From Neomesorhizobium sp963726065 (GTDB lineage Bacteria; Pseudomonadota; Alphaproteobacteria; Rhizobiales; Rhizobiaceae), in the NCBI GenBank assembly GCA_963726065.1, contig CAVSAU010000011.1, positions 47,113-111,112 on the forward strand: a stretch of 64,000 nt of DNA. Reading direction: 5' to 3'. The position numbers were made by a program, and so were the translations under genes. The notes under the pieces were generated by a model. The model saw only the letters and a list, made by a program, of their open reading frames with translations, ran no database searches and was not told where the DNA came from. This document shows positions 37,541-47,612 of this stretch, in pieces (position 1 is the first letter of the stretch; each line of letters begins with the position of its first letter).

Positions 37541-38659
37541 TTACGACTTCGGTACGTAGGTGTACTTGCCGTCGTCGCCCTTCTTCCATTCGTACATGAC
37601 GTAGCCCGGAAGCTTCGGATCGCCCTTCTCGTCAAAGCCCATGTCGCCCAGAGCGGTCGGGAACGGACCCTTTTCCTTCATCGCCTTGGCGACTTCCTGT
37701 GTGTCAACGGAGCCGGCTGCCTTGGCCGCGGCGGCGATCACCTGCATCGCAGCGTAGGAGTAAAGCGTGTACGCTTCCGGTTCGAAACCGGCGGCGCGGA
37801 ACTTCTCGACGAGTTCCTTATTGGCCGGATTGAGACGCGGATCGGGACCGAACGTGTTCAGCGTTCCGGCAACTGCGTCGCCGGCGATCGAAGCAAGTTC
37901 GTTCGAGACGATGCCGTCGCCCGAAACCAGGGTCGCCTTCAGGCCCTGGTCGGCCAGCTGGCGGATGATCAGGCCGGCTTCGGTGTGCAGGCCACCCCAA
38001 TAGACGATCGAGACACCGGCGTCCTTCATCTTGGCGATCAGCGCCGAGAAGTCCTTGTCGCCGACGTTGACGCCTTCGTAGAGAGCTTCCGTGACGCCAG
38101 CGGCATTCATGGCCTTCTTGGTCTCATCGGCGAGGCCCTGACCGTAGGTCGTCTTGTCGTGCACGACAGCGATCTTGGCGTCCTTGAAGTTAGCGGCGAG
38201 GTAAGCACCGGCAATGCCGCCCTGCTGATCGTCACGGCCGCAGGTGCGGAACGTGTTCCAGAGGCCGCGTTCGGTGAAGGTCGGGTTGGTCGCGGCAGGC
38301 GTGATCTCGAGGATGCCATTCTCGGCATAGACTTCCGAGGCGGGGATCGAGACGCCCGAGTTGAAGTGGCCGACGACGAACTTGACGCCGTCTGCGACGA
38401 ACTTGTTGGCGACCGAGATGCCCTGCTTCGGATCGGAGACGTCATCACCGACGACGAGCTTGACCTGCTCGCCGTTGATGCCGCCGGCGGCGTTGATGTC
38501 GGCGGCTGCCTGTTCCGCGCCCTTCTGGAGCTGGGCTCCGAAAGCGGCGTTCGGGCCGGTGATCGGACCGGCGACGCCGATGATGATATCCGCCCAAGCG
38601 CTGCCGCTGAACGCGACGAGCGCGGTCAGAGCAACTGCGGACAACAGTGACTTCTTCAT
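37541..38659 (-). CDS. livK: Branched-chain amino acid ABC transporter, substrate-binding protein
   Basis: A 372-residue periplasmic binding protein with a clear signal peptide (MKKSLLSAVALTALVAFSG, cleavage after AWA). The mature type I fold starts DIIIGVAGPITGPNAAFGAQ and has the CGRDDQQG and AVVHDKTTYGQGLADE segments typical of LivJ/LivK proteins. The ATG at 38659 follows GGGAGTTTATCA. It is the last gene of the liv operon, before a strong terminator. Amino-acid specificity within the branched-chain/amide group is not certain. Confidence 0.93.
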   Translation of the reverse strand: MKKSLLSAVALTALVAFSGSAWADIIIGVAGPITGPNAAFGAQLQKGAEQAAADINAAGGINGEQVKLVVGDDVSDPKQGISVANKFVADGVKFVVGHFNSGVSIPASEVYAENGILEITPAATNPTFTERGLWNTFRTCGRDDQQGGIAGAYLAANFKDAKIAVVHDKTTYGQGLADETKKAMNAAGVTEALYEGVNVGDKDFSALIAKMKDAGVSIVYWGGLHTEAGLIIRQLADQGLKATLVSGDGIVSNELASIAGDAVAGTLNTFGPDPRLNPANKELVEKFRAAGFEPEAYTLYSYAAMQVIAAAAKAAGSVDTQEVAKAMKEKGPFPTALGDMGFDEKGDPKLPGYVMYEWKKGDDGKYTYVPKS

Positions 38660-38822
38660 TGATAAACTCCCATTAAACAGGGTGAGCTTTGGACAACCCG
38701 TTCGTGCGACCCACCCATATCGCAGAAGGGATAGAATGCCGATTTTCCGGCAGTTGTCACGCCGATTTGTCCCCAAATCAGCGCGAATGGTGAATGCGGG
38801 CGAACCGCTGGAGCGGACGCGG

Positions 38823-39170
38823 TCAGGCCTTAGGCTTCCATGAAAGCAGCGAGGCACGCTCGTAGAGCCAGTGATACTGCGACACCATCTGGCTGGTCCG
38901 CGTATAGCGGTAGCCGAGCGTGCCGATCACAAGGAGCACGATGGTGTCGACCACATAGTACTGCAGCGTGAACATGGTGCCGTTGAACAGCGCATGGTGG
39001 ATGAAACGCACCGCAATGCCCAGCAGAAGCAGGTAAAGGACCAGTCCGGAATAGGGGCGCCAAGTTTGCGCGCAGGCCCGCCCGGTCATCCAGGCCGCCC
39101 AGCCGCCGAGCAGGCAGGTGACAAAAAAGAACTGCAGAATCGAGGGTTCCTCGTAGAGAATTCCCTGCAT
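38823..39170 (-). CDS. DUF6867-like membrane protein in the liv operon
   Basis: A 115-residue protein with three predicted membrane helices (about 10-25, 38-55 and 66-83) and a cytoplasmic tail YTRTSQMVSQYHWLYERASLLSWKPKA. Such proteins are found between livF and livK in rhizobia; I recall the name DUF6867 but cannot verify it. The ATG at 39170 is preferred because GGGAG lies nine bases upstream; another ATG two codons earlier is too close. Its presence inside the operon suggests a link to the transporter, but no function is known. Confidence 0.7.
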   Translation of the reverse strand: MQGILYEEPSILQFFFVTCLLGGWAAWMTGRACAQTWRPYSGLVLYLLLLGIAVRFIHHALFNGTMFTLQYYVVDTIVLLVIGTLGYRYTRTSQMVSQYHWLYERASLLSWKPKA

Positions 39171-39291
39171 TGTCATTGTCTCCCGACTGCTACAGCGCGT
39201 CGCCCCGAATGGGATTCGGCAGTCGCGCCGTAATTTCTTGTTTGCGCATGTCGTTTCTCCCGAAACCGAGGACACTTTCGGGGGACATGCA

Positions 39292-40020
39292 TCAGTGGCG
39301 TCCGCCTTCGAGATAGGCGGCTCGTACTTCCGGATTGGCGAGCAGTTCCTTGCCGGTACCGCTCATCGTCACTTTGCCGTTGACCATCACATAGCCGCGG
39401 TTGGCGAGTTTCAAGGCGCCGAAGGCGTTCTGCTCGACCAGGAACACGGTGAGGCCCTGCGTGCGGTTCAGATCGCGGATGGCATCGAAGATCTGCTTCA
39501 CGATCAGTGGCGCCAGGCCGAGCGACGGCTCGTCCAGCAGCAACAATTTCGGTCGCGCCATGAGCGCGCGTGCGATCGACAGCATCTGCTGCTCGCCGCC
39601 CGACAGCGTCCCGCCACGCTGCGCAATGCGCTCCTTGAGGCGCGGAAACAGCGTGAACATCTTTTCGACGTCCTCGTCGAAATGCTGCAGATTGTCGAGG
39701 CTGGCGCCCATCTGCAGATTTTCCTTGACCGTCATGCGCGGAAAGATGCGGCGGCCTTCCGGCGACTGCGCGATGCGCATGCGCGCGATCTCGTGGGTCG
39801 GCATCTCGGTGATGTCGGTGCCGGCGAAGGTGATCTTGCCGGTGCGCGCCCGCGGGCTTCCGAAGATCGTCATCATCAAGGTCGACTTGCCGGCACCGTT
39901 GGCGCCGATAAGGGCGACGATCTCACCTTCGTTGACCGCGACAGTGACGCCGTTCAGCGCGCGGATGTTGCCATAATAGGTCTCGACGCCCTCGACCTGA
40001 AGCAGCGCTTTCGCAGCCAT
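39292..40020 (-). CDS. livF: Branched-chain amino acid ABC transporter ATPase
   Basis: A 242-residue ABC ATPase energising uptake. Walker A GANGAGKST is at 39-47, the signature is LSGGEQQML, and Walker B is KLLLLDEPSLGLAP followed by the EQNAFGALKLA H-loop region (FLVEQN). The ATG overlaps the livG stop (ATGA), so translation is coupled. Partner of LivG. Confidence 0.95.
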   Translation of the reverse strand: MAAKALLQVEGVETYYGNIRALNGVTVAVNEGEIVALIGANGAGKSTLMMTIFGSPRARTGKITFAGTDITEMPTHEIARMRIAQSPEGRRIFPRMTVKENLQMGASLDNLQHFDEDVEKMFTLFPRLKERIAQRGGTLSGGEQQMLSIARALMARPKLLLLDEPSLGLAPLIVKQIFDAIRDLNRTQGLTVFLVEQNAFGALKLANRGYVMVNGKVTMSGTGKELLANPEVRAAYLEGGRH

Positions 40021-41672
40021 CACTTGCTACCCCCGCGCTTGGCGGCGGGCTTCGGTGCGCCCTGCTTCGCCAGAACTTTCGCCTGCCCCATCCAGTCTTC
40101 CCGCTCGATGCGACCGTCGAAAGCCAGATAGGCCTCGGCCGCTGCTATATCGGCCTTCTTCCACGCCGCGATCTGGTCGAAATGGAAGATGCCATGCTCG
40201 TTGAGCTTTTTCTCGTTCACCGGTCCGATGCCCTTGATCAGGATCAGCCGATCGGCCTTGCCGCCGCGCGGCGCGGCAAGCGTGTTGGACAGCACCGGCG
40301 CCTTTTTGGCAGTGGCCGGCTTTGCCTCAGCCTTCGCCCTGGCCGGAGTTGCAGGCTTCGCGGCTGTGGTAGGCCCCGTCGACTTTGCCTTCGCAACCGG
40401 CTTCGCCGCTGTGGCAGCCTTAGGAGCAGCCCCGGCTGTCTTGGCCCCAGACGAGGGCCTGCCCGATGTTGCAGTCCCGGTGAGACCATAGGCCGGCGAA
40501 GTTTTCGCTGGGGCCTTCCTTGCAGTCGGGGCCGTCTTGGCCGCGGGCTGTGGCGTCGGCGTCGAACTTGCCGCTTTCGGCTTGGCAAGCGATCTGGCGG
40601 CGGCCTTCGGCGCAGCAGCCTGCGAAGCGGCCTGGCTTGCCCTGGCGGCGCGCCGGTCGACCTGATCGGCCTTCGAGGCGCTGCGCGAGACGGTGACGCG
40701 CTCGCCATAATCGTCGCTGTGCGCGATGGTGTCGGAGACCGAACCGGCCATCATCGAGGACGAATCTCCCGGGCCGTGCGCCCGGTCCGGCTCGGCGTCG
40801 AGCTGCTCGATCACCTGTTCATCGCCGACCTCGACGAGCACTTCCTCGACCTCCTCGTCGTCGACGCCGAGATAAGCGGCGATGACGCGCGGATCGTTCT
40901 TCACCGAAGTCGGATCGCCGTCCGAAATCTTGCGGCCGTATTCTAGCACCACGACGTGGTCGGAAATCTGCATGACCACCGACATGTCGTGCTCGATCAG
41001 CAGAATCGAGGTGCCGCTGTGCTCCTTGATATCGATCAGCAGTTCGTTGAGGGCGGCCGATTCGCGTGGATTGAGGCCGGCGGCGGGCTCGTCGAGGCAG
41101 AGCAGCTCCGGACCGGTGCACATGGCGCGCGCGATTTCGAGGCGTCGCTGTGCGCCATAGGGAAGGTCACCGGCCGGATCGTCGGCGCGGTCTACGAGGT
41201 TGGCCTTGTCGAGCCAGAACTTCGCCAGTTCGACGGATTCGGCGGATGCCTGCCGATAGGTGCCGAGGCCGAGCAAGCCGAGCACGGTGAAGCCCGAGGC
41301 CAGCATCAGCTTGTTGTGCTGGGCGACCAGCAGGTTCTCCAGCAAGGTCATGCCGGAAAACAGGCGGATGTTCTGGAAGGTACGAGCGACCTTGGCTTTT
41401 GCGGTGATACGGAAATCCGGCATTCGTTCGAGCAGCAGTTGCTCGCCGTTCTGGCGGGTGAGCGTGATCATGCCCTCGGACGGCTTGTAGAAGCCGGTGA
41501 TGCAGTTGAACACGGTGGTCTTGCCGGCGCCGTTGGGGCCGATCAGCGCGGTAATGTCGCCGCGCTTCGCCTCGAAGGACAGGTCGCCGATGGCGATCAG
41601 GCCGCCGAACTTCATCGACAGGTGTTCGACCTTGAGGATCGGGTCTTTCATGGATTGCTGAGCCTCAACCAT
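40020..41672 (-). CDS. livG: Branched-chain amino acid ABC transporter ATPase fused to a C-terminal helix-hairpin-helix domain
   Basis: A 550-residue protein; ordinary LivG is about 250-300. Residues 1-270 are a standard ABC ATPase: Walker A GPNGAGKT (45-52), signature LPYGAQRR (170-177), Walker B LLCLDEP (190-196), and the C-terminal DPRVIAAYLG typical of LivG. Then come an acidic stretch (271-300), a linker of about 150 residues rich in Ala, Lys, Pro and Thr (330-470), and a small domain DRLILIKGIGPVNEKKL to FDGRIEREDW (474-527). That last domain has the helix-hairpin-helix form seen at the C-terminus of some rhizobial NuoE proteins. The ATG overlaps the livM stop. Confidence 0.93.
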   Translation of the reverse strand: MVEAQQSMKDPILKVEHLSMKFGGLIAIGDLSFEAKRGDITALIGPNGAGKTTVFNCITGFYKPSEGMITLTRQNGEQLLLERMPDFRITAKAKVARTFQNIRLFSGMTLLENLLVAQHNKLMLASGFTVLGLLGLGTYRQASAESVELAKFWLDKANLVDRADDPAGDLPYGAQRRLEIARAMCTGPELLCLDEPAAGLNPRESAALNELLIDIKEHSGTSILLIEHDMSVVMQISDHVVVLEYGRKISDGDPTSVKNDPRVIAAYLGVDDEEVEEVLVEVGDEQVIEQLDAEPDRAHGPGDSSSMMAGSVSDTIAHSDDYGERVTVSRSASKADQVDRRAARASQAASQAAAPKAAARSLAKPKAASSTPTPQPAAKTAPTARKAPAKTSPAYGLTGTATSGRPSSGAKTAGAAPKAATAAKPVAKAKSTGPTTAAKPATPARAKAEAKPATAKKAPVLSNTLAAPRGGKADRLILIKGIGPVNEKKLNEHGIFHFDQIAAWKKADIAAAEAYLAFDGRIEREDWMGQAKVLAKQGAPKPAAKRGGSK

Positions 41673-43069
41673 CAGCCGTGCCCTTCCTTCGTGAAGGCAC
41701 TGGAGACGGCCTTTCGCTTGTAGAGGAATGCCGTGGGTTCCCGGCTGCCGACGAAACCGCGCGGCTTCCAGACCATGACCACCACCATGGCGAGGCCAAA
41801 CAGCAGCATGCGATATAGTTCCGGCGTGAAGCTCGGCCCGAACACCATCTTGAGGAACTGCATCTCGCGCAGGATCTCGGTGCCGCCGATCATCACGACC
41901 GCGGCGATGGCGATGCCGGTCAGCGAACCCATGCCGCCCAGGACGACGATAGCGAGGATGACGGCCGATTCCAGGAAGATGAAGGATTCGGGGCTGACAA
42001 ACCCTTGCCGCGCCGCAAAGAAGGATCCGGCGAAGCCACCGAACATCGCGCCGATCGCGAATGCGGTCAGCTTGGTGTTGGTGGTGTTGATGCCAAGCGA
42101 GCGGCAGGCGATCTCGTCCTCGCGCAGGGCTTCCCAGGCGCGCCCGACCGGCATGCGGCGCAGCCTGATCGTCACGAAGGCGGTGAGAAGGCAAAGCAGC
42201 AGGATCAGGTAGTAGAGGAAGATCTTGTAATAGACGCCGGACGGCGCCAGCCCGAGCACCTTGCCGAAGTAGTTCTCGTCCGAGATGTTGAAGCTCATCA
42301 AGCCGAAGAAAGTCACCTTCGGAATGCCGGAGATGCCGGCGACACCGTTGGTCACTTCACGCCAGTTGATGAGCACGAGGCGGATGATTTCGCCGAAAGC
42401 GAGCGTCACGATAGCCAGGTAGTCGCCCCTGAGCCGGAGCACCGGAAAGCCCAGGATGATGCCCCACATGGCAGCCATCGCGCCGGCGGCGGGAAGCAGG
42501 ATCCAGAACGACCAGCCGAACTCGGTACCAAGCAGCGCGTAGCAATAGGCGCCGACGGCATAGAAGGCGACGTAGCCGAGGTCGAGCAGGCCGGCCAGGC
42601 CGACCACGATGTTCAGGCCCCATGCCAGCATCACGTAGATCAGGATCTGGATGCCGAAATTGTCGATCCACTTCAGCGAGCCCTGGAGGCCGCTGAACGT
42701 CACCACAATCGCCGGAAACAGGAACAGGAAAACGAGCCCGATTGTGTTCAGGTTGCGCTTCAGAAAGGATTCTTCCACCGACGTGGCAGCCGGCGCCGCC
42801 GCTTGGGCGGCGCGCCGCCTCTCGATTGCCGGAACTGCATAGGCGATGTAGGCGAAACGCCCGACCGCGGCGATGACGACCATGATCGCCAGCAGTCCCC
42901 AGCGCTGCACGATAACGAGTTCGTTGCGGATGTTCTGGTCGGTCTTGAGGCCGACCAGCAGAACGAAGAGGCCGAACGCGATCAGTCCTGCATAAAGACC
43001 CTCGCGGATGGCATTGGCGAATACGTTGTTGCCTGCGGCCTTGTCCGAGGCGGCGGTCGAGATTGCCAT
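41672..43069 (-). CDS. livM: Branched-chain amino acid ABC transporter permease
   Basis: A 465-residue inner-membrane permease. The extra N-terminal third has several helices (LYAGLIAFGLFVLLVGLK and beyond) typical of the long rhizobial LivM. The core has IYVMLAWGLNIVVGLAGLLD, YVAFYAVGAYCYALLG and the ATPase-contact loop RLRRMPVGRAWEALREDE. It forms the channel with LivH. Four bases separate it from livH upstream, and its stop overlaps the livG start. Confidence 0.94.
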   Translation of the reverse strand: MAISTAASDKAAGNNVFANAIREGLYAGLIAFGLFVLLVGLKTDQNIRNELVIVQRWGLLAIMVVIAAVGRFAYIAYAVPAIERRRAAQAAAPAATSVEESFLKRNLNTIGLVFLFLFPAIVVTFSGLQGSLKWIDNFGIQILIYVMLAWGLNIVVGLAGLLDLGYVAFYAVGAYCYALLGTEFGWSFWILLPAAGAMAAMWGIILGFPVLRLRGDYLAIVTLAFGEIIRLVLINWREVTNGVAGISGIPKVTFFGLMSFNISDENYFGKVLGLAPSGVYYKIFLYYLILLLCLLTAFVTIRLRRMPVGRAWEALREDEIACRSLGINTTNTKLTAFAIGAMFGGFAGSFFAARQGFVSPESFIFLESAVILAIVVLGGMGSLTGIAIAAVVMIGGTEILREMQFLKMVFGPSFTPELYRMLLFGLAMVVVMVWKPRGFVGSREPTAFLYKRKAVSSAFTKEGHG

Positions 43070-43073
43070 CGGC

Positions 43074-43976
<903 letters not shown>

Positions 43977-44307
43977 GTAAACGCGGCTCCCCGGGAATGT
44001 CGCCCTTGGCGGGTCGCATTCCTTTTCATTTCCCCTAGTCCTAAAGTTTCGAGCCCGGATTGCAACGTGAATTTGCTGTGCGGCGTCTCCCGGCCCGCGC
44101 GGCGCGAGAGTGTTGCTTCTTCCCGGATCCCTCCCTGGACCACGCGGAAGCTAACACTGGCACAACGCAATGTCTTTGATTAATCCAGGATATTTTTTCG
44201 CTTCTATCGAACAAATTCGCGTTATCCGGTCATGTTATGGCGATTCCTTGCATTTTACAGGGGCCTTTGAAACCCGGCCCGTCGTCTTCCTCCCGCCTCC
44301 AAAAGTG
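43977..44307. other. 331-base spacer, probable liv promoter region
   Basis: No gene is visible. The part from about 44160 to 44260 is AT-rich (for example TTGATTAATCCAGGATATTTTT) and could hold the livH promoter reading to the left. A GGGGCC/GGCCC imperfect hairpin near 44262-44283 may end the hydroxyproline operon. I cannot fix -35 and -10 boxes with confidence. Confidence 0.4.
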
Positions 44308-45309
44308 TCAGACGACGACGAAACCATGAGCAAAAGGATCGCGGTCGTCGATGAAGATGGTGTTGTAACCTGTCGTCCGCGCCCAACCCCCAACCGAAGG
44401 GATGATGGCCGGCCGGTTGCCTACCGTCGTTTCCGTTTCGGCGCGCCCTGTGAAGAGCGAACCGATAATCGATTCATGCACGAAGGGTTCGCCGGTCTTC
44501 AGCCTGCCCTTTGCGTGAAGCTGCGCCATGCGGGCCGACGTGCCGGTGCCGCAAGGGGAGCGGTCGATTGCCTTGTCGCCATAGAAGACCGCGTTGCGGG
44601 CCGTTGCTTCCGCATGTTTGGGCGCGCCGGTCCACAGGATATGCGACAGCCGATCGATGCCCGAATTTTCCGGATGCACGAACGAGTAGGCCTCGTTCAG
44701 CCTCTGCCGAAGCACCGGGCTCCAGGCGATCAGTTCGCCGGCTGAATGGTCTTCCATGTCGTGGAAGTTTTCCTGGCGGTCGACGATGGCGTAGAAGTTG
44801 CCGCCGTAGGCGACATCCACCTTGAGCGGCCCGAGCACAGGGCATTCGACCGCCAGCCCTTCGGCGTAGAGGAAGGATGGCACGTTGGTGATGCGCACCT
44901 CCTCGACATATTCGCCGATTTGCCGGTATTCGGCGATGACCAGCCCGGCTGGGGTGTCGAGGCGCAATAGGCCGGGGGTCTTCGGCGTCACCAGCCCATG
45001 CTCGATGGCCATGGTCACGGTGCCGATGGTGCCGTGGCCGCACATCGGCAGGCAGCCCGACGTCTCGATGAACAGGATGCCGATGTCGCAGTCTTCGCGC
45101 GTCGGAGGATAGAGGATCGAACCTGACATCATGTCGTGGCCGCGTGGCTCGAACATCAGTCCGGTGCGGATCCAGTCATATTCGGCGAGGAAAAGGGCGC
45201 GCCGTTCCATCATGGTCGCGCCGTCGAGCAGCGGCCCGCCGCCGGCGACCAGCCGCACCGGGTTGCCGCAGGTATGTCCGTCGATACAGTGGAAAGAATG
45301 CCGCGCCAT
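44308..45309 (-). CDS. 4-hydroxyproline 2-epimerase (proline racemase family)
   Basis: A 333-residue enzyme that converts trans-4-hydroxy-L-proline to cis-4-hydroxy-D-proline, the first step of bacterial hydroxyproline breakdown. The two catalytic cysteines are present: C90 in LPMCGHGTIG and C253 in DRSPCGTGTSAR. Other signatures are HSFHCIDGHTCGNPVRL at the N-terminus and the YGGNFYAIVD loop. A Thr in place of the second Cys would indicate a dehydratase, so the epimerase reading is favoured. Third gene of the operon with the FAD enzyme and deaminase, which supports the pathway. Confidence 0.9.
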   Translation of the reverse strand: MARHSFHCIDGHTCGNPVRLVAGGGPLLDGATMMERRALFLAEYDWIRTGLMFEPRGHDMMSGSILYPPTREDCDIGILFIETSGCLPMCGHGTIGTVTMAIEHGLVTPKTPGLLRLDTPAGLVIAEYRQIGEYVEEVRITNVPSFLYAEGLAVECPVLGPLKVDVAYGGNFYAIVDRQENFHDMEDHSAGELIAWSPVLRQRLNEAYSFVHPENSGIDRLSHILWTGAPKHAEATARNAVFYGDKAIDRSPCGTGTSARMAQLHAKGRLKTGEPFVHESIIGSLFTGRAETETTVGNRPAIIPSVGGWARTTGYNTIFIDDRDPFAHGFVVV

Positions 45310-45325
45310 GGCGCCGAGCTCCGAG

Positions 45326-46582
45326 TTAGAACCGCTGTGCGGAAAAGGGTGAAAGGTCGACCGGCGGGTCGCGCGCGAGCACCAGATCGCGGATCAAGCT
45401 TCCGGTCGCCGCCGACTGGGTCAATCCAAGGTGGCCGTGACCGAAAGCATAAAAGATGTTCGCATGGCCGCGGGACCGGCCGATCACCGGAAGCGAATCC
45501 GGCAGGGACGGACGAAATCCCATCCACTCGCGGCCGCCTTCGGTTTTGAGGCCCGGCAGGAAGCGCTTTGCCTTCTCGAGCATCGCCTTCGAGCGCTGGA
45601 AGTTCGGTGGGCGGCTGATACCGCCGAGTTCGACGGCGCCGCCGACCCGGATGCCGGTGGCAAGCGGCGTGATGACAAAGCCGTGCCTCGAAAATATCAG
45701 TTGCCGCTTGATGTCGAAGGCGTCCGGCGGCAGCGTCGTGTTGTAGCCACGCTCCGTCTCCAGCGGGATTTTTTCGCCGAGTTGCCGCGCCAAAAGATGC
45801 GACCAGGCTCCAGCGGCGATGACGACATGCCGAGCCGTCAGGGTGCGGCCCTGACGAAGCTGGACGGTGGTGCTTTCGCTGCGCGGGAGAACCAGTCCGA
45901 CATCGCCCCGAACGAAGGTCGCGCCCTTGCTCTCGGCATAATTCCAGATAGCCTTCCCGAAGTCCTTCGGATCGCTGACGGTCTTCCAGCCCGGCACAAA
46001 CGTTGCAGCGCTGAAGCTGTCGGACAGGCCTTGCTGATAGGCGGCGATTTCGTCCCGCGCCAGATGCTGGTAGCCTATGCCGAAGCGGTCGCGGGCCGCC
46101 CAGCCGGCCAGCGAAGCCCTGAATTCGGCCTCGCTTTGGTAAAGCTCCAGCGAGCCGTCCTCATGCAGCATCGGCCTGGCGCCGGAGCGCTCCATCAGTC
46201 CCATCCAGGCGCTCTCGGCAAGCTTCATGAGCGAAGCCTGCGCGGCTAGGCTCGCTTCGAAATTCAACGGACTGCCGGCGCGCCAGAAGCGGTAAAGCCA
46301 GGGAGCGAGCTTCGGCAGATAACCGGGCGGGATCGACAGCGGCCCGAGCGGGTCGGCCAGCCATTTTGGCACGTTTGCCAGCATGCCCTTGTGGGCGAGC
46401 GGCAGGATGTCGGAAAAGGCTAGCGCGCCAGCATTGCCGGAACTGGTTTCCTCGCAGATGCCTGTGCGGTCGATCAGCGTTACGCCGCGTCCGGCCTCGG
46501 CGAGATGAGCCGCCACGCAGATGCCGACGATGCCGCCACCAATGACGGCAATATCGATCTCTGACGGGGCGGCCTCAGCCAT
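45326..46582 (-). CDS. FAD-dependent D-amino acid (cis-4-hydroxy-D-proline) dehydrogenase
   Basis: A 418-residue DadA-like flavoprotein. The FAD-binding GxGxxG is in IAVIGGGIVGICVAAHLAEAG, followed by SSGNAGALAF near residue 50, typical of the family. The C-terminal GFRPSLPDSLPVIGRS and AFGHGHLGLTQSAATG close the flavin site. Expected to oxidise cis-4-hydroxy-D-proline to pyrroline-4-hydroxy-2-carboxylate, inferred from its neighbours. The ATG at 46582 is taken; a GTG two codons earlier is possible. Sixteen bases separate it from the epimerase. Confidence 0.88.
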   Translation of the reverse strand: MAEAAPSEIDIAVIGGGIVGICVAAHLAEAGRGVTLIDRTGICEETSSGNAGALAFSDILPLAHKGMLANVPKWLADPLGPLSIPPGYLPKLAPWLYRFWRAGSPLNFEASLAAQASLMKLAESAWMGLMERSGARPMLHEDGSLELYQSEAEFRASLAGWAARDRFGIGYQHLARDEIAAYQQGLSDSFSAATFVPGWKTVSDPKDFGKAIWNYAESKGATFVRGDVGLVLPRSESTTVQLRQGRTLTARHVVIAAGAWSHLLARQLGEKIPLETERGYNTTLPPDAFDIKRQLIFSRHGFVITPLATGIRVGGAVELGGISRPPNFQRSKAMLEKAKRFLPGLKTEGGREWMGFRPSLPDSLPVIGRSRGHANIFYAFGHGHLGLTQSAATGSLIRDLVLARDPPVDLSPFSAQRF

Positions 46583-46615
46583 GGGCACTGTTTTTCGCTG
46601 ATGTTATCTTGCGGG

Positions 46616-47509
46616 TCAAAATGACGGCATGGTCGGGCGCACCGCAAGCGCGTCCTTGACGATTTTTTCCACTGCTGCGCGGCGCTCGCCCGACAATGGC
46701 TGGCGCGGCATGCGTACCCGGTCGTTGGTGCCGATGGCGTGCACTTCCGCCAGCTTGATGTTCTGTACCAGGTAGGTCGAAACATCGAGGTCGAGCAGCG
46801 GCCGGAACCAGCGATAGATTGCCAGCGCTTCTTCGCGGCGGCCTTGCTTCATCAGCTGATAGATCCCCACCGTCTCCCGCGGGAAGGCGACGACGAGGCC
46901 CGCGACCCAACCGATGGCGCCAACCGACAGCGCCTCGAAGGCGAGGTTGTCGACGCCAGTGAACAGGTCGAAGCGGTCGCCGAACCGATTTACGATTTCG
47001 GTCGAGCGGCGGATGTCGTCCGAGGATTCCTTGATGGCGACAAAGCGCTTGTCGGCGGCGAGCTTTTCCATGTCGTCGCAGGTGACGTCGACTCGATAAG
47101 CGAGGCGATTGGAGTAGATCATCACCGGCAGGTCGCCCGCTTGCGCGACGGCGGAAAGGGCAGCCACGGTCTCCTGTGGATTGGTATGGTAGATCGGGCT
47201 TGGCACCACCATCAGGCCGCTGGCGCCTTCCTTGGCTGCGCGTTTGGCAATCGCCGCGGCCTCGCGGGTGCCCGGTTCGTTGACGGTCAGAAGTACAGGC
47301 TTTGTGCCGGCAACTTTCTGCGCCGTCTTTAGCACATCGATCTTCTCGTCATGCGACAGCATGGGCCCTTCGCCGAGCGAACCGGCAACGATGATGCCGT
47401 CGCAGCCGGCATCCATCTGCAAGCCGAAGCAGCGCTCCATTTCGGCGTGGTCGAGGCGGTCATCGTCGGTGAATTTGGTCGTGACGGCCGGAAAAACTCC
47501 GCTCCACAT
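46616..47509 (-). CDS. Pyrroline-4-hydroxy-2-carboxylate deaminase-like (DHDPS superfamily)
   Basis: A 297-residue class I lyase of the dihydrodipicolinate synthase fold. The Schiff-base lysine is K160 in VAIKESSDD, the catalytic Tyr is Y132 in MIYSNR, and the substrate loop is GSLGEGP (43-49). In this operon it most likely deaminates pyrroline-4-hydroxy-2-carboxylate to 2-oxoglutarate semialdehyde. The start at 47509 is decided by GGAGAGAGCC just before it, which rules out the ATG at 47521. First gene of the minus-strand hydroxyproline operon. Confidence 0.88.
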   Translation of the reverse strand: MWSGVFPAVTTKFTDDDRLDHAEMERCFGLQMDAGCDGIIVAGSLGEGPMLSHDEKIDVLKTAQKVAGTKPVLLTVNEPGTREAAAIAKRAAKEGASGLMVVPSPIYHTNPQETVAALSAVAQAGDLPVMIYSNRLAYRVDVTCDDMEKLAADKRFVAIKESSDDIRRSTEIVNRFGDRFDLFTGVDNLAFEALSVGAIGWVAGLVVAFPRETVGIYQLMKQGRREEALAIYRWFRPLLDLDVSTYLVQNIKLAEVHAIGTNDRVRMPRQPLSGERRAAVEKIVKDALAVRPTMPSF

Positions 47510-47524
47510 GGCTCTCTCCATCTG

Positions 47525-47541
47525 ATATATCAATGATATAT
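47525..47541. promoter_or_regulatory. GntR operator 1 (17-bp palindrome)
   Basis: ATATATCA-A-TGATATAT, perfect eight-base arms, 16 bases upstream of the deaminase start. It contains the TGATATATCA core shared with the second site at 47578. The position fits control of the hydroxyproline operon by the divergent GntR protein. Confidence 0.75.
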
Positions 47542-47577
47542 TACGATGGGGTGCCGCTGTCAACCGGACCTGTGTTG

Positions 47578-47598
47578 TGATATATCAAAAGTATATCA
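47578..47598. promoter_or_regulatory. GntR operator 2 (21-bp palindrome)
   Basis: TGATATA-TCAAAAG-TATATCA, perfect seven-base arms. It ends two bases before the AGGAGG of the gntR gene and would cover its transcript start, suggesting autoregulation. Confidence 0.7.
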
Positions 47599-47612
47599 AC
47601 CAGGAGGCAAAC

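Noticed and set aside
41673..42194. N-terminal extension of LivG into livM
   Set aside because: This part is a frame shadow of livM; the ATG at 41672 overlaps the livM stop and gives a normal LivG N-terminus.
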